This document shows, one piece after another, positions 11,112 to 23,900 of a DNA stretch of 64,000 nucleotides. A program made the translations under genes and the position numbers. Source of the stretch: Drosophila miranda (Eukaryota > Arthropoda > Insecta > Diptera > Drosophilidae); the NCBI RefSeq assembly GCF_003369915.1, contig NC_046674.1, positions 24,059,657 to 24,123,656 on the forward strand, read 5' to 3'. Below the pieces are notes generated by a model. That model made no database searches and was not told the origin of the DNA. It saw nothing but the letters and a program-made list of their open reading frames with translations. Numbering within the stretch: position 1 is the first letter of the stretch; each line of letters begins with the position of its first letter.

Positions 11112-14109
11112 GTGGATAAATCAAAAGTGGCAGCAATAAGGGAACGAAAAAAGAAAGCTTCAACAATGTGCGACGGTGAAATTTGTCAGTTAGTGACTCA
11201 GCAGCAAGCAGGGCAGGCCTCGCCGCAACGCATGAACGGCGGAGAAGTGGAAATGCCACAGGATCAGGGGCCACCAGAGAAGAGCCATTCGCGCGTGACC
11301 ATCGGCAACCCCGCCATGATCAAGACAGTAGAGGCCAGCGACCGATCGGATCCTTGTAAAGTGGCTCTCTGGGGGCTGGACGAAGTGGTAAACTGGGCCA
11401 CTATGGAGAACTTCTCCGAAATCCTGATTGGTTGCATGCGCGACGAACTCATTGATGGCGAGGTGCTGCTGGCCCTTACCGAGGAGGATGTCCGGGCCCT
11501 GCGCTACAACCTGGACTACAAGCTCTCATTTGGCGAGCTCAAAAAGTTCTGGATGGCTCTCTTCAGGCTCCAGAAGCTGGTGAAGCACAGCTGCGCCTCC
11601 ACGGAAGACGACCCCCTGATGATCGGCCTGCCACAGAAATCCTTATCGCAGCCGCTGATTGGATCCGTTGGGCCGCCCTTGTCATGCGCCTGTCCGCCGC
11701 CACGGCCGTTGGACTGCCCCAGCTATGTGTCCGACTGCGAGACGTATTTGCGCATGGGTAGAGGCTCCGTAGCCCCAGAGTACTTTAAAACCGCCATGAG
11801 CTTAGGTGAGTAGCCACTTGGCATGCAGGTAGTTTTCTAGTCAATTGTGAAGGTCAATTGTTCATTGATTGTTTCTCCTTATCGGTCGTGTGCCAACTGT
11901 GTAGAAAGGGAGAGAGAGAGAGAGAGAGAGCAGCCATTTCCCTTCAATCCATCACCCGTATTCTCGCTATCAGCTGTTTCAGTCATGAGTGGGAGTGTTT
12001 GCTATCAAAAGTTCAATGCCGCACTCTTTCCCACATATGTACGTCACTTCAATTATTATGTTAATTATAGAGTAGTAGTGTTTATAGTATAGTGCTCTGG
12101 TGACGCGCGTTACTGATATTTATTTCGGTCTGCATTGGAGGTTATGTGGAAACGCCGCTCGCTCGGCTACCCCCCTCTCGTTCTGTCCCCCCACCCCACT
12201 CGTAGCGTCGTACCGATGTGCAGGGGAATTTTCAGCCGAACAGCCGTCTTTGTGTAACTTTGCGTGCATTAAATTTCAAATGTCGTTTTATTTTGTGTTA
12301 TATTTTTGTTTATCATACTCACGAGTGTGTGTACCCTTCAAACTGCTGCCGTCTTGCTTCACTCGGACACAGTAAACACTCGCATTACAGAAGCATACAC
12401 AGCGGGGTACCGTGTAACCTAACCGAAAGGTTTTTGGAAAGCAATCAGAATTGCTCGAAGGTTACTTCCAGCGTATTCCAATGGGAATCTTGACCGTTTA
12501 TTCCTGACTAGGGATGGAAATTCGCCTTCTCTTCTCACTTTGCAATGTTAGTTTTCTCTCTCTCACACAAACACTGCAGACTTCACCGTTGATTTCTGGT
12601 TAGAGATGAAAGTTATGTCTCCTTTCTGTCAAAAATGTAGCGATCTCTCTCCCTTTTCTAGTTGTAATCGATAACAATCCAACTGGCGGACATTTTGAAT
12701 CCTTATTCCTTTGGCCTTCTCTGCAAACAAAGTTATATTTTAAATTGAAAATGATCTAAGAACAATTCCTAGAATGAATTTCTTTATCGTGCCATTCTCT
12801 TCTTTACTATTGCATAATTTGATCAGCTCAGTAACCGAGTTTCTATTGCAGGTTACTCGTTTGTCGTGACCTGGATAACGTCGTTCGTTATGGTGATTGT
12901 ACACGAGCGCGTTCCGGATATGAAGCGCTACCCGCCGTTGCCGGACATCTTCCTCGACAACGTGCCGCACATTCCGTGGGCCTTCAACATGTGCGAGATC
13001 ACGGGATCGCTGCTGTTCACCATTTGGCTGTTTGTCCTGATCTTCCACAAGTACAGAATGGTGCTGCTGCGGCGTTTCTTTGCGCTGGCCGGCACCGTCT
13101 TCCTACTGCGCTGCGTGACCATGCTGATCACGTCCCTGAGTGTGCCGGGCACACATCTGCAGTGCAATCAGAAGGACTTTGCCATCGACGATACCAACGT
13201 GGATATGTTGGGTGCCCTGCTCATGCGCATGACCCGCGCCTATCGCATCTGGAGCGGATTGGGCATGTCGATACAGGGCGTGCGAACGTGTGGCGACTAC
13301 ATGTTCAGTGGCCACACGGTTGCCCTGACACTGCTTAACTTTTTCATCACAGAATGTGAGTGCTGGCAAAAGGTATTCATTGATTGACCGACTTGACTCT
13401 CTTCCTACATTCATTTTAGACACGCCACGCAATCTGTACTTTCTGCACACACTCACCTGGCTGTTGAACATGTTTGGAATCTTCTTCATATTGGCCGCCC
13501 ATGAGCACTACTCCATCGATGTGTTTGTGGCCTTCTACATCACCTCGCGTCTATTCCTGTACTACCACACGCTGGCGAACAACAGGGTAGGTGGCCTCAT
13601 TCCAGCTCCATTCCATTTGCAACCGTTCTCATCTGTTCCTCACGCAGGCTCTCATGCAAAGCGACTCGAATCGGACGCGCATTTGGTTCCCCATGTTCAG
13701 CTACTTCGAGAGCAGCGTACAGGGGATAGTGCCGAACGAATTTGACACGCCCGGGACCCTGATCGATGGCCTGATAGAACAGATATTCAAGGCCAAGGAC
13801 CTAATGATGGGGGGAGCATATCGCTACTATATGGAGAGACAGCTGTCCGCCAAATCATCGTTGCATATATTTGGCAGCGAATCGGAAAGATTCCTACAAT
13901 TCGGCTACGATTCGCGGCAGACGCCGAGCAGCACGAGTGGCATGGCGACACCGGTGTCCAGTGCATCGACCACAACTCAATTCCAGGCACAGAACATGAA
14001 TGGCGGTGTCAGAGATGTCAGCCTTGACCCCTACGCCTCAAGTGCCAGCGAGACCTCGGCCCAGACGCTCTACAACGAACCGCCGATGCGGGAGAAGAAG
14101 GTGCTATGA
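11112..14109 (+). CDS. SMSr: Sphingomyelin synthase-related protein (ceramide phosphoethanolamine synthase)
   Basis: Exons 11112-11805, 12852-13355, 13420-13586 and 13648-14109 join in frame to 608 aa. The second ATG at 11166 (context CAACAATG) gives 590 aa, close to the family length, and is probably the used start. An N-terminal SAM domain (about residues 65-135 from the second ATG) is followed by multiple membrane helices and the SMS/PAP2-like active-site motifs SGHTV and HEHYSIDVF (His, His, Asp triad). SMSr is an ER enzyme of ceramide sensing and CPE formation (family knowledge). The C-terminal tail is Ser/Thr-rich and cytosolic in type. Intron 1 (11806-12851) is about 1 kb with a GA microsatellite at 11908-11930; nothing else is seen in it. 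AATAAA signals lie at 14669 and 14737. Confidence 0.94.
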
Positions 14110-16857
14110 TTCACAGCCATTTGGCTCTTCCAAGAGGCGTTACCCGACACTCTCAAATCCATTTACCGATGCCGTTCTTCGTAAAGCAAAAAAATGCTGA
14201 AACAAAAAACCACACCGACTGATATTTTTATTTCGAAACCTACATTAAACCCCTTCCCACATTACAGCTCAGCTTCCCCTGTAAGTGTGCCTGTCTCCCT
14301 CTATCTCTCTCTCTGTCCCTCTCCCTCTCACTGCATTCTACCATTCGTAGTGCCTTCCGGGTGCATGTGTGTCCCCCAGCTCCAGGATGTCAGAGCCTAG
14401 CCTTTCCCGATCGGTCCTTAACTTACGTATTATTTTGAAAAATTAAACCCTATTCGCCGGCCGATGTTCTGCCCGGGCGATAGAGCAGCTATTAATCATA
14501 ATCCCTCCTCATTCCGTTCAACAAAGCTTTGAACTAAATGTATTTATTATTGAAGACTTTTTTAAAACATTTTTTTATAATTGTAAGCATGTGAAACAAG
14601 TGTATTTTTAGTTATTTAGTCTTAAGCTGAGAAAGATTTTGTTGAACGCACACAAAAAATCAAAAATCAATAAATCCTTACGAATATTCTCAGAGAAATC
14701 GGAGGGAGATACTGACCACATTGCGTGCGCATTGGTAATAAAAGGGTTATGAGTTTTGGCACTGAAGATAGTAGTTTCGCTTGTGGATCAGCTTTATTTC
14801 CGCATAAATCGTCTGTTCTGAGCAACGCTTTCAAGAGTCCCCACCTTCTAGAAAGGAATTAAGGTAGAACTCTCTTAATCCAATAACAGAACGCTCCCAA
14901 AAAACTTTCGTTATAGGGGTATATTCGATTTGTGATGGAACAACCAGAAGGCAACGTTTCCGACCCTATAGAGTGTATATATTCTTGATCAGCATCAATA
15001 GCCGAGTCAGAGGCATCTGTGATATCATAAAGGAGGAAAGTCTGTGGCTTTTCGTCAGACAATTTTAAAGATGGGACCATTATTATAGACCATTCCATGC
15101 GCTTACTCATTCTCTCCATCTCACACACTCTTTCTCGTGCAAAAGGAAGGGAACGAGACATAGCCACGAGAAAGAGAGAGAGGGAGAGACAGATGTCCCC
15201 TTGCCAATGTCCGCTCGTTTTTTGCTTATTCAAAACACTCGACCAATGCAAAACCAGTCCCTGTTGAATGATGAAACGATGGATTAGCAGACATGGGACG
15301 ATGATAGCAGCAGCATCGCGCAAAATATTATAGAATTTGAGTCATTTGTCGAGTTTATTCAGTTATTGATTTTAGGCCATTTGTGGTACAAGTTGTGTTA
15401 TTAAATAATTATTATCGGACAGAATGGTGGTAGCTTATTGGAGTAATGGTGGAATCTAACGTTTCAGCGACACAGATCAGTTCGGTAAAATGAAAGACCA
15501 AAGGGGGCTTCTACAATTCATTGTTTTATTTTTGTTGGTTTTTTAATATAAAAATGGCATTTCTTTACTAATCGTAAGTTTAAATTACTAATTTAAAGTA
15601 TGTATGATTGCGGTAATTGAAAAATATATATATCATTTATATATATATATATATACACACATGCACATATACATATATGTAGTTATATGCATATATATTC
15701 TTGTGTATACTCTCCAAGGTGTGAAAAAAAAATTGTTTTTATGAACATGAAACGTCTTCTCTCAAGCGTATATGAAAGCGTTCAAGTTTTGACTTAAAGA
15801 ATAACATTTGTATTGTTTTTTTTTGTGGTTTTTATTTGTTTTGTTTTTTGTTTTTTTTTTTTCTTTCGGTTTCCATTTCCGGGTTGGGTTTTCCATTTGT
15901 TTTGTATTATATATAAATATAAAGCAAATCGAAACGTTTCAGTTGGTGTGTCATCTTCTAGCAAAAGGAGGAAATAATTAACAAACGATATAACTCGAGA
16001 TGAAAGCACTCATTAATCCTTCTCTATAGTACAACTAATATGCAAAAATAAACTATGAATGGTGTGTGTTTCATGAGTAGTGTGCTGAGCTCTCTCTTCA
16101 CTCTGATGTAGTTCCTTCGCGTAGTTCCATCCATTCTTTTTCTCTTCACTTCCGTCTTTACTACTCCGACAAAAAATATAGTTCGATACGTTCATAATCA
16201 TATAATACCTTATATGCTAGTTGTGTGTGTGTGTGTGTGGGTGTGTGGGTGTGAGTGTGTGTGTGGGGTGTGGTGCCTAACATTTACATTTACTGTAATT
16301 CTGTCTGTTATGCACGAAGCTACTTGAGGTTTCATTGAATCATTCATCATTCTCTCTACGGATGCACCACTCTTCTCATCTCATCTCATCTCATCTCGGA
16401 TCTCCTGTCTGTTTGTATAGTCCTTCGCACTAGATATTTTTTTTGTCATTTTCGCGTTATGTGAAAACATAAATATAACAACAGATTATGTATTGGTTTT
16501 GTTTTCTTTTGTTTTGTCGGTTGTGGCTTGTTGCCTGCCGCTATGCTATTCATCCCCTAGCGCCTAGGCCTAGCGCTAGCCAAATACAGTATATAATGTA
16601 ATTCTAGTCGTAAACCATAACTGCTTCCTTCGCGTATATTTCAAAATATATAACATAAATACAATGTTTGTATGTATGTATGTGTAAGTTGTTGTTTTTT
16701 TTTGTTTTGTTGTTTAGTTTCCTTATTTCTTGATTTAGTTTAAATGAGGGCTGTTGTTGTCGCGGTAGATCTACCGTCACATAAGATCGTAGTGCAATTA
16801 ATTTCTTTTTTCTTTTTTTTTTTTTTTTTTTGGTGTGGCATAAAAGCCCACGCAGCC
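14110..16857. other. Convergent 3' UTR interval between SMSr and akirin
   Basis: No coding gene is seen. The first 600 bp are the SMSr 3' UTR, including a pyrimidine-rich CT tract (14295-14335) and poly(A) signals at 14669 and 14737. A repeat-derived fragment lies at about 14915-15085. The akirin side is A/T rich, with an AT/TA tract (15625-15700), a GT tract (16221-16263) and a T run (about 16812-16831) just beyond the akirin stop. These are typical of a long insect 3' UTR. Confidence 0.6.
14915..15085. mobile_element. Degenerate DINE-1/mini-me-like fragment
   Basis: The segment contains TATATTCTTGATCAGCATC followed by AATAGCCGAGTC. This resembles a widely repeated Drosophila core (tatattcttgatcaggatc..agccgagtc), which I associate with the DINE-1/mini-me Helitron-like group. 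The usual GTCY microsatellite after the core is not clear. It lies in the SMSr/akirin 3' interval and carries no coding capacity. Confidence 0.45.
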
Positions 16858-17602
16858 TTACGACAAGTCTGAAACGACAAAGGTGATTAGAAAATGTATA
16901 TTCACAATAAAAATAACAGGCCAGAGGAACTTACAGCTAGGCGCTGCCTCGTAACGACGCTGTATCTGGTCGTACGTGAATTTCACAAAGGCATCGTACT
17001 GCTCGGCCAGTTTGGTGGTCAGCACGGACTCGTACCGCTCGCGCAGCTGATTTTCGCGCTCCTTGATCATGCTCTCGCATATGAGCTGCACCTGTTTGAA
17101 TGTGAACAGCGCCTTCTCGCCGTGGCGCATCAGGTTCGGTGGGCTGTCCGGGCGGCGCGGGCTCTCCGGTCCCATTTCGGAGCCGCTCGACTCGGAGTCC
17201 TGCATGCGCTCAATGGCGGCCCCTGTGATCGGCAATTGCTTGCGCTTGTGCAGTCTTTTGATTTCGTTGCACAAGTTCTCGGCCATTTTGTCTGCAGGTG
17301 AATGGCGATTAAGGACATTATTTAGGTGTGTACCTCACCGGCGAAACCAACAAAGTTACAACGTTCTTACCAGGCGACATCTTGGCCAGACTGGCCTCCG
17401 AGAATGGGCTGGGCTCGGTGCTGTCTTTGGCATAGCGATTGATGGGCGTCTGCGCTATCCCCGAAGAGATGGTGGGTCCATCACGGTCCCGCGACGGGGA
17501 GTTGCTGCCCGCCTGGCCGAAGGGATTGCAACGCCTACGCTTGGGGGGACGCTGGTTCATCGACTCCCAGTCTAAGGCGCGTTTCAGTGTTGCACAGGCC
17601 AT
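16858..17602 (-). CDS. akirin: Akirin, nuclear co-regulator of transcription
   Basis: Minus-strand exons 17371-17602, 16935-17291 and 16858-16868 give 199 aa. The start MACATLKRALDWE, the nuclear localisation signal PPKRRRC (about residues 19-25) and the C-terminal YDAFVKFTYDQIQRRYE ending in Tyr-Leu-Ser are diagnostic. Akirin links NF-kB-type (Relish) and Twist-dependent transcription to chromatin remodelling in the nucleus (family knowledge). The last coding exon contributes only 11 nt: two bases of the Tyr codon, Leu, Ser and the stop. The 5' UTR appears to have an intron with an acceptor near 17719. The gene converges on SMSr. Confidence 0.96.
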
Positions 17603-19111
17603 CGATATTGTTAAGGTTCTCGGTGAAAAGTTGATAAATTTGTAGCTGTGTAAATTTTCTGTAAAGTTTCTGATTATTGCCACAGTTGTTGCACAGCTGC
17701 TGTTGGAAGCGTCGTTCCCTGTGAGAGTCGGAGAGAGAATAATATTCAATGGATTAGAGGGGTTTGTTCTCGCACCTTGCTGGGAACGATGCGAAAACTG
17801 GTTTCAAGGAAAAACAGGATTCACTTGCCACACACACACAAACACACATACAGAGTACAACCAATAAAAGAAAATGGTGCAGCGATTTATGGCCTGCCAG
17901 ACAGTGCTGTCAATTTGGCTTTATTCCCGCAGAATATAGCTTGATTTTTGAAGTGCCTCTATCTAATCGCAGTTTGACTTTGATTTTCAGTTTAATTAAA
18001 CTCGAAACATGTAAAAAGATTACTCTTTCTCTGGGCTATATGAATATTGGAGCTTGCGTTTTCATCTCTTTAGGGGGTTTAAGGTTAGCAGAAACCGCTT
18101 AGCGGGCAACTCTAATGCCCTGCAAGCAGCTGCTATGCTATGCTATCGGCACAAGAAAAAAGGGCGATTCCAAAGAGAAAGAGAAACGAAACCAAAAGGC
18201 GCAGCGCAATTACCAACACAACTACAAATGCATAGCAATGCAGAGGAAAGAAAGAAAGGTGTAACCCAATGCCAGAACAACCACCACCACTACCAGGATA
18301 ATGCGTAGTCTTTGAGGCATGGAGCGGCAGTGGTGGCCTAGCTGAAGGCGGCTGTACCAGCTGTTTTTCACACTCACACTGTCTCACACAGCAGTGCTTC
18401 AGAGGCAGGGTTCAATCAATTTGCAACACGTGCGGAAATGGCTGTTCTGAGCTGGTACATAGAGATACAATTTGCACCGTTCGTTTTTAATAACCATCAA
18501 CGTTTAGCGTTTTACGTGACAAACACCAGGCCCGAGGAGATTTGCTTTCAGAAGAAGCCCAAATGACAGCAACTAATGCGATCACAGTGGTTGTCTCGCT
18601 CTGGCGCACACACTCGCTCGGACACGCACACTCGCACAGCACAGCACAGCTGCAAGTGTGAGTTGGAATGTTGATTTCATGAAATTTTAAAAATGGTCGA
18701 ATCGTATATCATTATCAGCGCCGCCCAGTAACCGTAGTGGAAAATCTGGCAAGAAATATGTGGCCGCACGCTTTTCACACCACCATTGCACTTACTTTAA
18801 TTGGATTTTCGGCGTTGCACTATGAATTTCCGTCGAGTTTCTGCACCTCTTCACACGCGCTTTATTTACTTTTTTATTGTATTGTACTACTCCTTTGCTG
18901 GAACATACGCACGCCCAAATGAATCAGATTGTAGTTAAGAGTCTAAGTAATATATAGTATTGCTTGCTAGTTATTTGAGCAGTATTTCCAAAGGCCACTG
19001 AAATGCACTGTCGTTAAATGTTTGATTTATTGTTAATTTTCCATAAGTTAACAAATTTTTACAAATCCGTCAGATTCTGAACAAAAATGGACGACGATGC
19101 GTGCGTGACGA
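17603..19111. other. akirin upstream region
   Basis: It contains the akirin 5' UTR with a probable intron, (CA)n near 17829-17850, and CAC/AGC-rich low-complexity DNA at 18580-18660. A 60-codon hydrophobic frame at 18737-18922 has no splice or start support. No conserved gene is visible. Confidence 0.5.
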
Positions 19112-20600
19112 AGATGCAGTGTGACCGCGGACTTATCTATACAATGTACGGTCTGACCCTCAGAAATATACCGGTATTTACGTCACGAATTTCAAAATAT
19201 ACAGTAAATATACTGGCGAATTATTTGTGTACAAGATCCAACATATTTATGGTTTTCGATACCTACATTTTTATGTAATTATTAAAAACAACAACTGAAG
19301 TGGAAATGTTCACGTTTCAAAAATTTGTGTCGGTTTTTTTTAAAGCCCCATGGAGGCGCTAGTGTGGAAAACGTCCGTTATCCACTTATTGACATATTGA
19401 AAAATTATTTTTTTTTAAATTTTGATTTTTTTGGCAAACAATCAGGAATTCGAGTGGATCACCAAATATTATTCGATGTGGCCTAAACGGCATTTCTCCA
19501 CGATTTTTACATTGGTGAATTGCACAAGCGGGTGAGGCCATAACTGGTCTTAAAATATACTGGAAAATATTAGCAAATTTGCAAGGTGTGTGAGCTAGAC
19601 ATGGTGGCAAGAAATTCAGTGACCGTGAATTTGTCGATAAAATATACCATCTGCCCCTCAGAAATATACCAAAAACCAACATAGCCCACTTAAGCCCCAT
19701 TTATTTAAATTGGATAACAACTTGAGTTAAACCGTCGAAAATAATACAAATAATAAAAATAAAAATTACTCTTTTAGGTCCATCGTATCCTTCATCTGTG
19801 CATAAAGAAAAGACCACAATATCTTTCACCTTTCACCATTTCGCACTCTTTGAGTCTCATTTCATAGTTTTAAATTATGTACCTTAATTACTGTATTTGG
19901 ATCACCATATGATGATGATTGGAACTGCATTTCCCAACCACTGTACGTGATGTTCATATTTAGTGCAACAGATTCAGAATGTAAATTGGCCGTTTTCCAC
20001 TGGTTCAAATATATCGTATATTAACGGACACGACGCGGTTTTTGCTTTCGGCCAAAGAAAATAGTCAAAAATGTTCTTGGAAAAGACTCATGTGCCGAAA
20101 TGGCAGTCTTCAGTTACCAGCAACACTGCGACTGTTTTTTTGTTGATCTTTTTTGTATAAACCTTGTTTTAGTCAAAATAAAATAAATGGGATTACTAAA
20201 AGTACTTTATTTTGAACAAAATGTATGGCATAAAATTATGTGGGCAGAGCTGAGAGTCTTAGTTAGTCAGCATTATTCAACGGAATATTAAAATTAAGCA
20301 ATAGCTACGATTACTCTCTTGAGTTTTTTTTCACCTTTTTCGCTAAAACCTTTTTTAGGCAAAATCCAATAAAAGCAAGTATTTAAAATAAACCAGTTAA
20401 GTAGAAAATAGGTTCATTAATTAGATACAATTATGTGGGCAGGGTTAAGAGCTCTATCTAGCTAGTAATATTCGACGGAATATCAAAAACGAGGAATATG
20501 TATAATAGAACTCGAATTCGCCGGTATATTTACGGTATATTTTTAAAATGAGACGGTATATTTTGGTATATTTCTGAGGGTATATTTTATATTTTAAATT
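19112..20600. repeat. Second interspersed repeat cluster, direct and inverted copies
   Basis: 19117-19445 repeats the order of the 10030 cluster in the same orientation: motif 1 (CAGTGTGACCG, a perfect complement of YGGTCACACTR), CCCTCAGAAATATACCG, AATATAC words, TACATTTTTATGTAATTA and TGTGGAAAACGTCCGTTAT. 19620-19700 holds a further array. 20140-20300 and 20330-20600 are inverted copies of 10060-10330: their complements share GTCGAATATTACTAGCTAG, CTGCCCACATAATT and ACTAAAACAAGG. The outer inverted array (20500-20590) lies about 360 bp before the Sh3beta ATG. No coding capacity is seen. The family is unassigned. Confidence 0.72.
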
Positions 20601-20949
20601 AACACCATTGGTGTTACCATACCATTGTCCTACAAAGTAGAAAACAATTCCAACAATTGAAAATTTATAAAACTTTGCACCTGCACAAGGCAATACAGCA
20701 TTTTTTTTTCGTGTCTTCGCAGCAATCATCAAACCTTAGTGAACAATCTTACCCAGTGCGTGCACGGAAATAACAACAAAACATTACGTATCAGCAGTAC
20801 CAGCTTCGTAGGGGCCAAGAGCAGAAGCAAAGAAAAAGAAAGATCTAAAAATATTTTTAATCGTCGTACTCGAATACTTTCATTTCGCGAAACGCGAATA
20901 GATAGAGCTTTAAATTGACAAAACAACGCATTATTAAACGCAAGCTAAA

Positions 20950-23900
20950 ATGGTATTAAAAGTCTACGTCAGCGGCATGTCCGGCAACAAGGAGGTGAGT
21001 GTGTCGAGGGCGGGGTGACATGGGGCGAGGCAAAGCCTGCATAGAATCAAGCTGCAGCGGCTCTGGTGTCATGTTAATGGAATGTTTGGGCCCTGTCATT
21101 AGCAGCCAACAACGCAGCTAACAAACTTAGATAAAAGACGGGTGACGATATGCACTGCGAATTCTATTTTATTCCTCAGCCGTTCTTTTGCTTTTTGTTA
21201 GTTTGTGTGCGTGTGACGATGATGATATATAGTGAGTGTGTGGTGTGGTATACTGTGTACAGTCGAAACAGCTAGCAAGTGGGTATTTTCTGTATGTGTG
21301 TGCGTGTGTGGTGGTGGCAAGAAGCAGCACAATGACCGCAAACATTTCATTGCCCATATATGTATGTATGTATAAGCTTTTTTTTGTCTGTCAACTGTGG
21401 ATCTGTGCAACTGTAAAGGAGAGCGCATTCATTAATCACAGTTGCTTCTCTATGCGTGGGCCCTCTTTTATTTGTATGTGTGTTTGTGCATGATTCAGTT
21501 TTTCGCTCTTCTCCTTTGTTCCATTTGCAAATATCGAATAAGAACAATAACATAACGGGCTTTGTGCAGGCCATCGACAGCAACAACAAAGAAGAAGAAC
21601 AGCGGCTACGACAACAAGAATGAGAGCACGACTTGCTGCCATTGTTTGTGGTTCCTGTTATGATACCGCTTACCCGCAAAGCAGAAAGGCATATTATTTT
21701 TGTTGTGAACTTGCAGCTAGCAGGAAAGAAGCCGTCTGATCCACTACACTATATAAAAAAAAAATAGTTCAAATTATTTCCAGAGATGCTTTCGGACCAT
21801 TCCCTAATTTTGAGTATCCATTAGGTAATGTTATGTGAAGCTCACGAACTGCCGAGTGACCGCAGAGGGTGTGTTATAGTCGCAATACCCACTATAGATT
21901 TCTTGCTCTTGTGGTGAGAGCGCGGGTGCGTCAGCCTCTAAAAAAGTGCGTGAAGTCAAACGAGAACAGTGACAACTCTTTATCTTGTGACAATTACACG
22001 AAACGAGAGGTTCCAATTGGATTTCCTTATCGGGCTTCCAAGTGTGTGGCTGTAGGTGTGTGCGTGTGTTTGGGCTTGCCGGTAGATACATATGTATTCA
22101 TTCACAATAGCTGCCAGAGATGGGCACAGCTCACCGTTGATGGCAGGGACTAGATATCCGCTTGTACTAATAACGAAATATTTATAATTGCAGGTTAAGA
22201 AGCGCCAACAGCGCGTCCTTATGATCCTGGACAGCAAGAACATCCAGTATGATACCGTGGATATCACAGAACCCGGCAAGGAGGGGGAGAAGGAGATGAT
22301 GCAGAACAAATCTACCAGCAATGGCGGCACAGTCAGCGACCCCGATCCCCGCCACCCGCTACCTCCTCAGATCTTCAACGATGCGGACTACTGCGGCGAC
22401 TACGACGCCTTCGACATGGCCAACGAGATAGACACCCTGGAGGTGTTCCTGAAGCTGGCCCCCGCCGACACCACGGCCGTGAGCAGTGCCCAGATCGAGC
22501 TTAAGCAGGAGAACGGCGATGCCAAGAAGGAGGTGGACGGCGAAAAGGAGAAGGCGACAGAGAAGGATGAGGCGGCACCCGCAGAGGATGCTGCTGCAGA
22601 GGCCAATGGCGAGGCGGGGGAGAAGCCAGAGGTTTGAGCTTAGGCCATTTACCGTATTTTCCGTTAATTGTTATGAAGCGACACACAACAGAAAAAGCAA
22701 AAGTACCAGTAAAAGTAACAGCAATAGAATTAACATCAACTTTAACAGCTAGGACCACACTGGTGGCCGGCATAATGCTAACAGCAGCAATAACCCCTCA
22801 TGTTATCTAACAACGTATCAGCACTCTCAGGGTTACCGTCTATTTTTGCTGGCATAACAAATGAATAAATCTATCCATTTTTATGGCATAGCTAAAATAA
22901 GTGGTAACCCTGCCACTCTAGCACACTCTAACACATCCACCATCAATATATGTCTCTCTACAGTAAAGGCGCTTGTATATGTGTTCTTTAAACATTATAT
23001 TACCCCGACGACTGCAATTCTTAAAATCTAAGTTTCGAAAATTAGACACTGCACACGCTCTTAATTAATTGTGTCAACACTGTGAAAAAAGACAATTTTA
23101 ATCAAAATATTTATAATCATTAACCACCACATCCGACACGTCTGTCTGTATGTGCTTCAGCAGCACACTTTAGGTTCTCATAAGCTTAAGTTCCATCATC
23201 TTGAATGAGAGTGAAGAAGAAAGCTGTATCGTTTGTGCAGCAGTTATGTTAATGCGAAAACATAAAAAGCGCTGCCTATGTAATGAAAAGGAAATATATT
23301 TGTATGAACTAAAAAAAAATATAACCAACAGCAAGGCTTGTTTTTCTAACACTCTCGTCTAACCCTGCAATAATCCACACTGACACATTTTGCGAAGCCG
23401 CGACTGTAAAACGCTAGAACTTAACAGGGATCGTAGCAGCGCAAGTTGCAACGCGACCACAGAATGCCAGAACTTAAAAGCGAGTGCCGCTACTGTAGAA
23501 TGCCAGAACTTAACAGCGAGTGCCGCGACTGTAGAATGCCAGAACTTAACAGCGAGTGCCGCTACTGTAGAATGCCAGCACTTAACAGCGAAAGCCTAAC
23601 AGTGGTAGTAAAAACGCAAGCCGCGACTGTTCTGCTTTGATTTTTCTAATGTGTGCGTGTGATTCTCCCAAAGAAGAAAGACGAAGACGGCGCAGAGACG
23701 TCGAGCGAGGATAAGGAGAAGGCCGAGGGCGAAGGTGCAGACGCCAAGGAAGAGAATGGCGAGGAAAAGGTAATAGATCCATAAGAGAGTTGCATGGAAA
23801 ACAGCTAACATAAGAATAGAAGAGGCTTTAGGAGCTAACCACGGCATGTTCTTGCACCGTAGACGCCAGATTTCCGATCGTATCTTGTACTATATGCATT

